DNA of 12,981 nt from DASQFD01 sp035633255. GTDB lineage: Bacteria; Actinomycetota; Actinomycetes; Actinomycetales; Dermatophilaceae. The stretch covers positions 1-12,981 of the forward strand of contig DASQFD010000061.1 in NCBI GenBank assembly GCA_035633255.1, in the 5' to 3' direction. The notes beneath the pieces were generated by a model, which was not told where the DNA came from, did no database searches, and saw only the letters and a list, made by a program, of their open reading frames with translations. Positions 12,861-12,981 of this stretch are shown one piece after another. Each line of letters begins with the position of its first letter. Position 1 is the first letter of the stretch. A program made the translations under genes and the position numbers.

Positions 12861-12981
12861 GTGGGTTATCCATTTCACTGCCACGTGCGGCTTGATCATT
12901 CGAGGCTCTGCGCCGCGCGCCACGGACGGTCTTCGGTGGGCTGGGCGAGACTGCCGGGCCGGGAACGTGGACCCTTCACGC

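Larger units (their letters stand above)
12648..12981. other. 334-bp region without a supported gene
   Basis: Near the DUF885 gene it is extremely GC-rich and includes the 12-bp palindrome CCCGGCGCCGGG (12694-12705). One copy of GGCATAC lies at 12734-12740, then the two 21-bp repeats. Local AT content rises around 12861-12900. A minus-strand frame ending at TGA 12898-12896 (last residues PWRAAQSLE) could be the tail of a gene entering from the right, but about 28 codons are too few to judge. Confidence 0.5.

Noticed and set aside
12871..12890. Third, degenerate copy of the 21-bp repeat
   Set aside because: Only CTGCCA and scattered bases match, and the spacing differs (32 bp); compatible with chance.
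12648..12923. Upstream extension of the DUF885 gene to a GTG at 12923
   Set aside because: The added residues are low-complexity and run through the two 21-bp repeats in two different frames; family similarity begins just after GTG 12647.
12861..12981. tRNA or other structured RNA at the right edge
   Set aside because: No T-loop consensus, anticodon arm or known RNA signature found on either strand.

Overview
The window is very GC-rich DNA, roughly 72% by eye, with GTG starts, strong G/C third-position bias, two F420-type split-barrel enzymes, several apparently leaderless genes and a UBP-type zinc finger. This points to an actinobacterium, probably of the Micrococcales (Intrasporangiaceae/Ornithinimicrobiaceae-like). 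That placement is inference; no rRNA or marker gene is present. There is no CRISPR array, insertion sequence, prophage, tRNA or rRNA.

Left part, + strand: the 3' two thirds of nifJ (pyruvate:ferredoxin/flavodoxin oxidoreductase) enters from the left edge. It overlaps by ATGA a dihydroorotate-dehydrogenase-like flavoprotein that lacks the catalytic Cys/Ser loop of true DHODHs. Next come two convergent F420-type split-barrel enzymes, an Rv2061-like PPOX protein (+) and a Ddn/DUF385-like deazaflavin oxidoreductase (-). Their proline-rich 3' ends overlap by 86 bp.

Centre, + strand: a 235-bp divergent intergenic region holds a candidate SigB/SigF-type promoter. It is followed by an unrecognised 38-codon small ORF whose TGA overlaps the GTG start of a DUF2254 membrane protein, then a 4-TM DUF6394 protein and, 8 bp later, a 2-TM K+ channel with two RCK (TrkA-N) domains. 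This looks like a small membrane/ion-homeostasis module.

Right part, - strand: a compact three-gene run read right to left, with gaps of 7 and 11 bp. It holds a DUF885 putative metallopeptidase, a CPA1-type Na+/H+ antiporter carrying a C-terminal UBP-type zinc finger, and a Maf-like nucleotide pyrophosphatase. The K+ channel and maf converge on a 100-bp spacer containing a perfect 30-bp palindrome and a second hairpin.

Upstream of the DUF885 gene is 334 bp without a supported gene. It holds two exact copies of a 21-bp AT-rich, partly palindromic element 61 bp apart. Across the window the word GGCATAC/GTATGCC recurs ten times, in genes and in spacers. These two are the least explained signals here. 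No complete new defence or mobile system is visible; most genes belong to known families, and the novelty lies in small coupled, fused and repeated elements.
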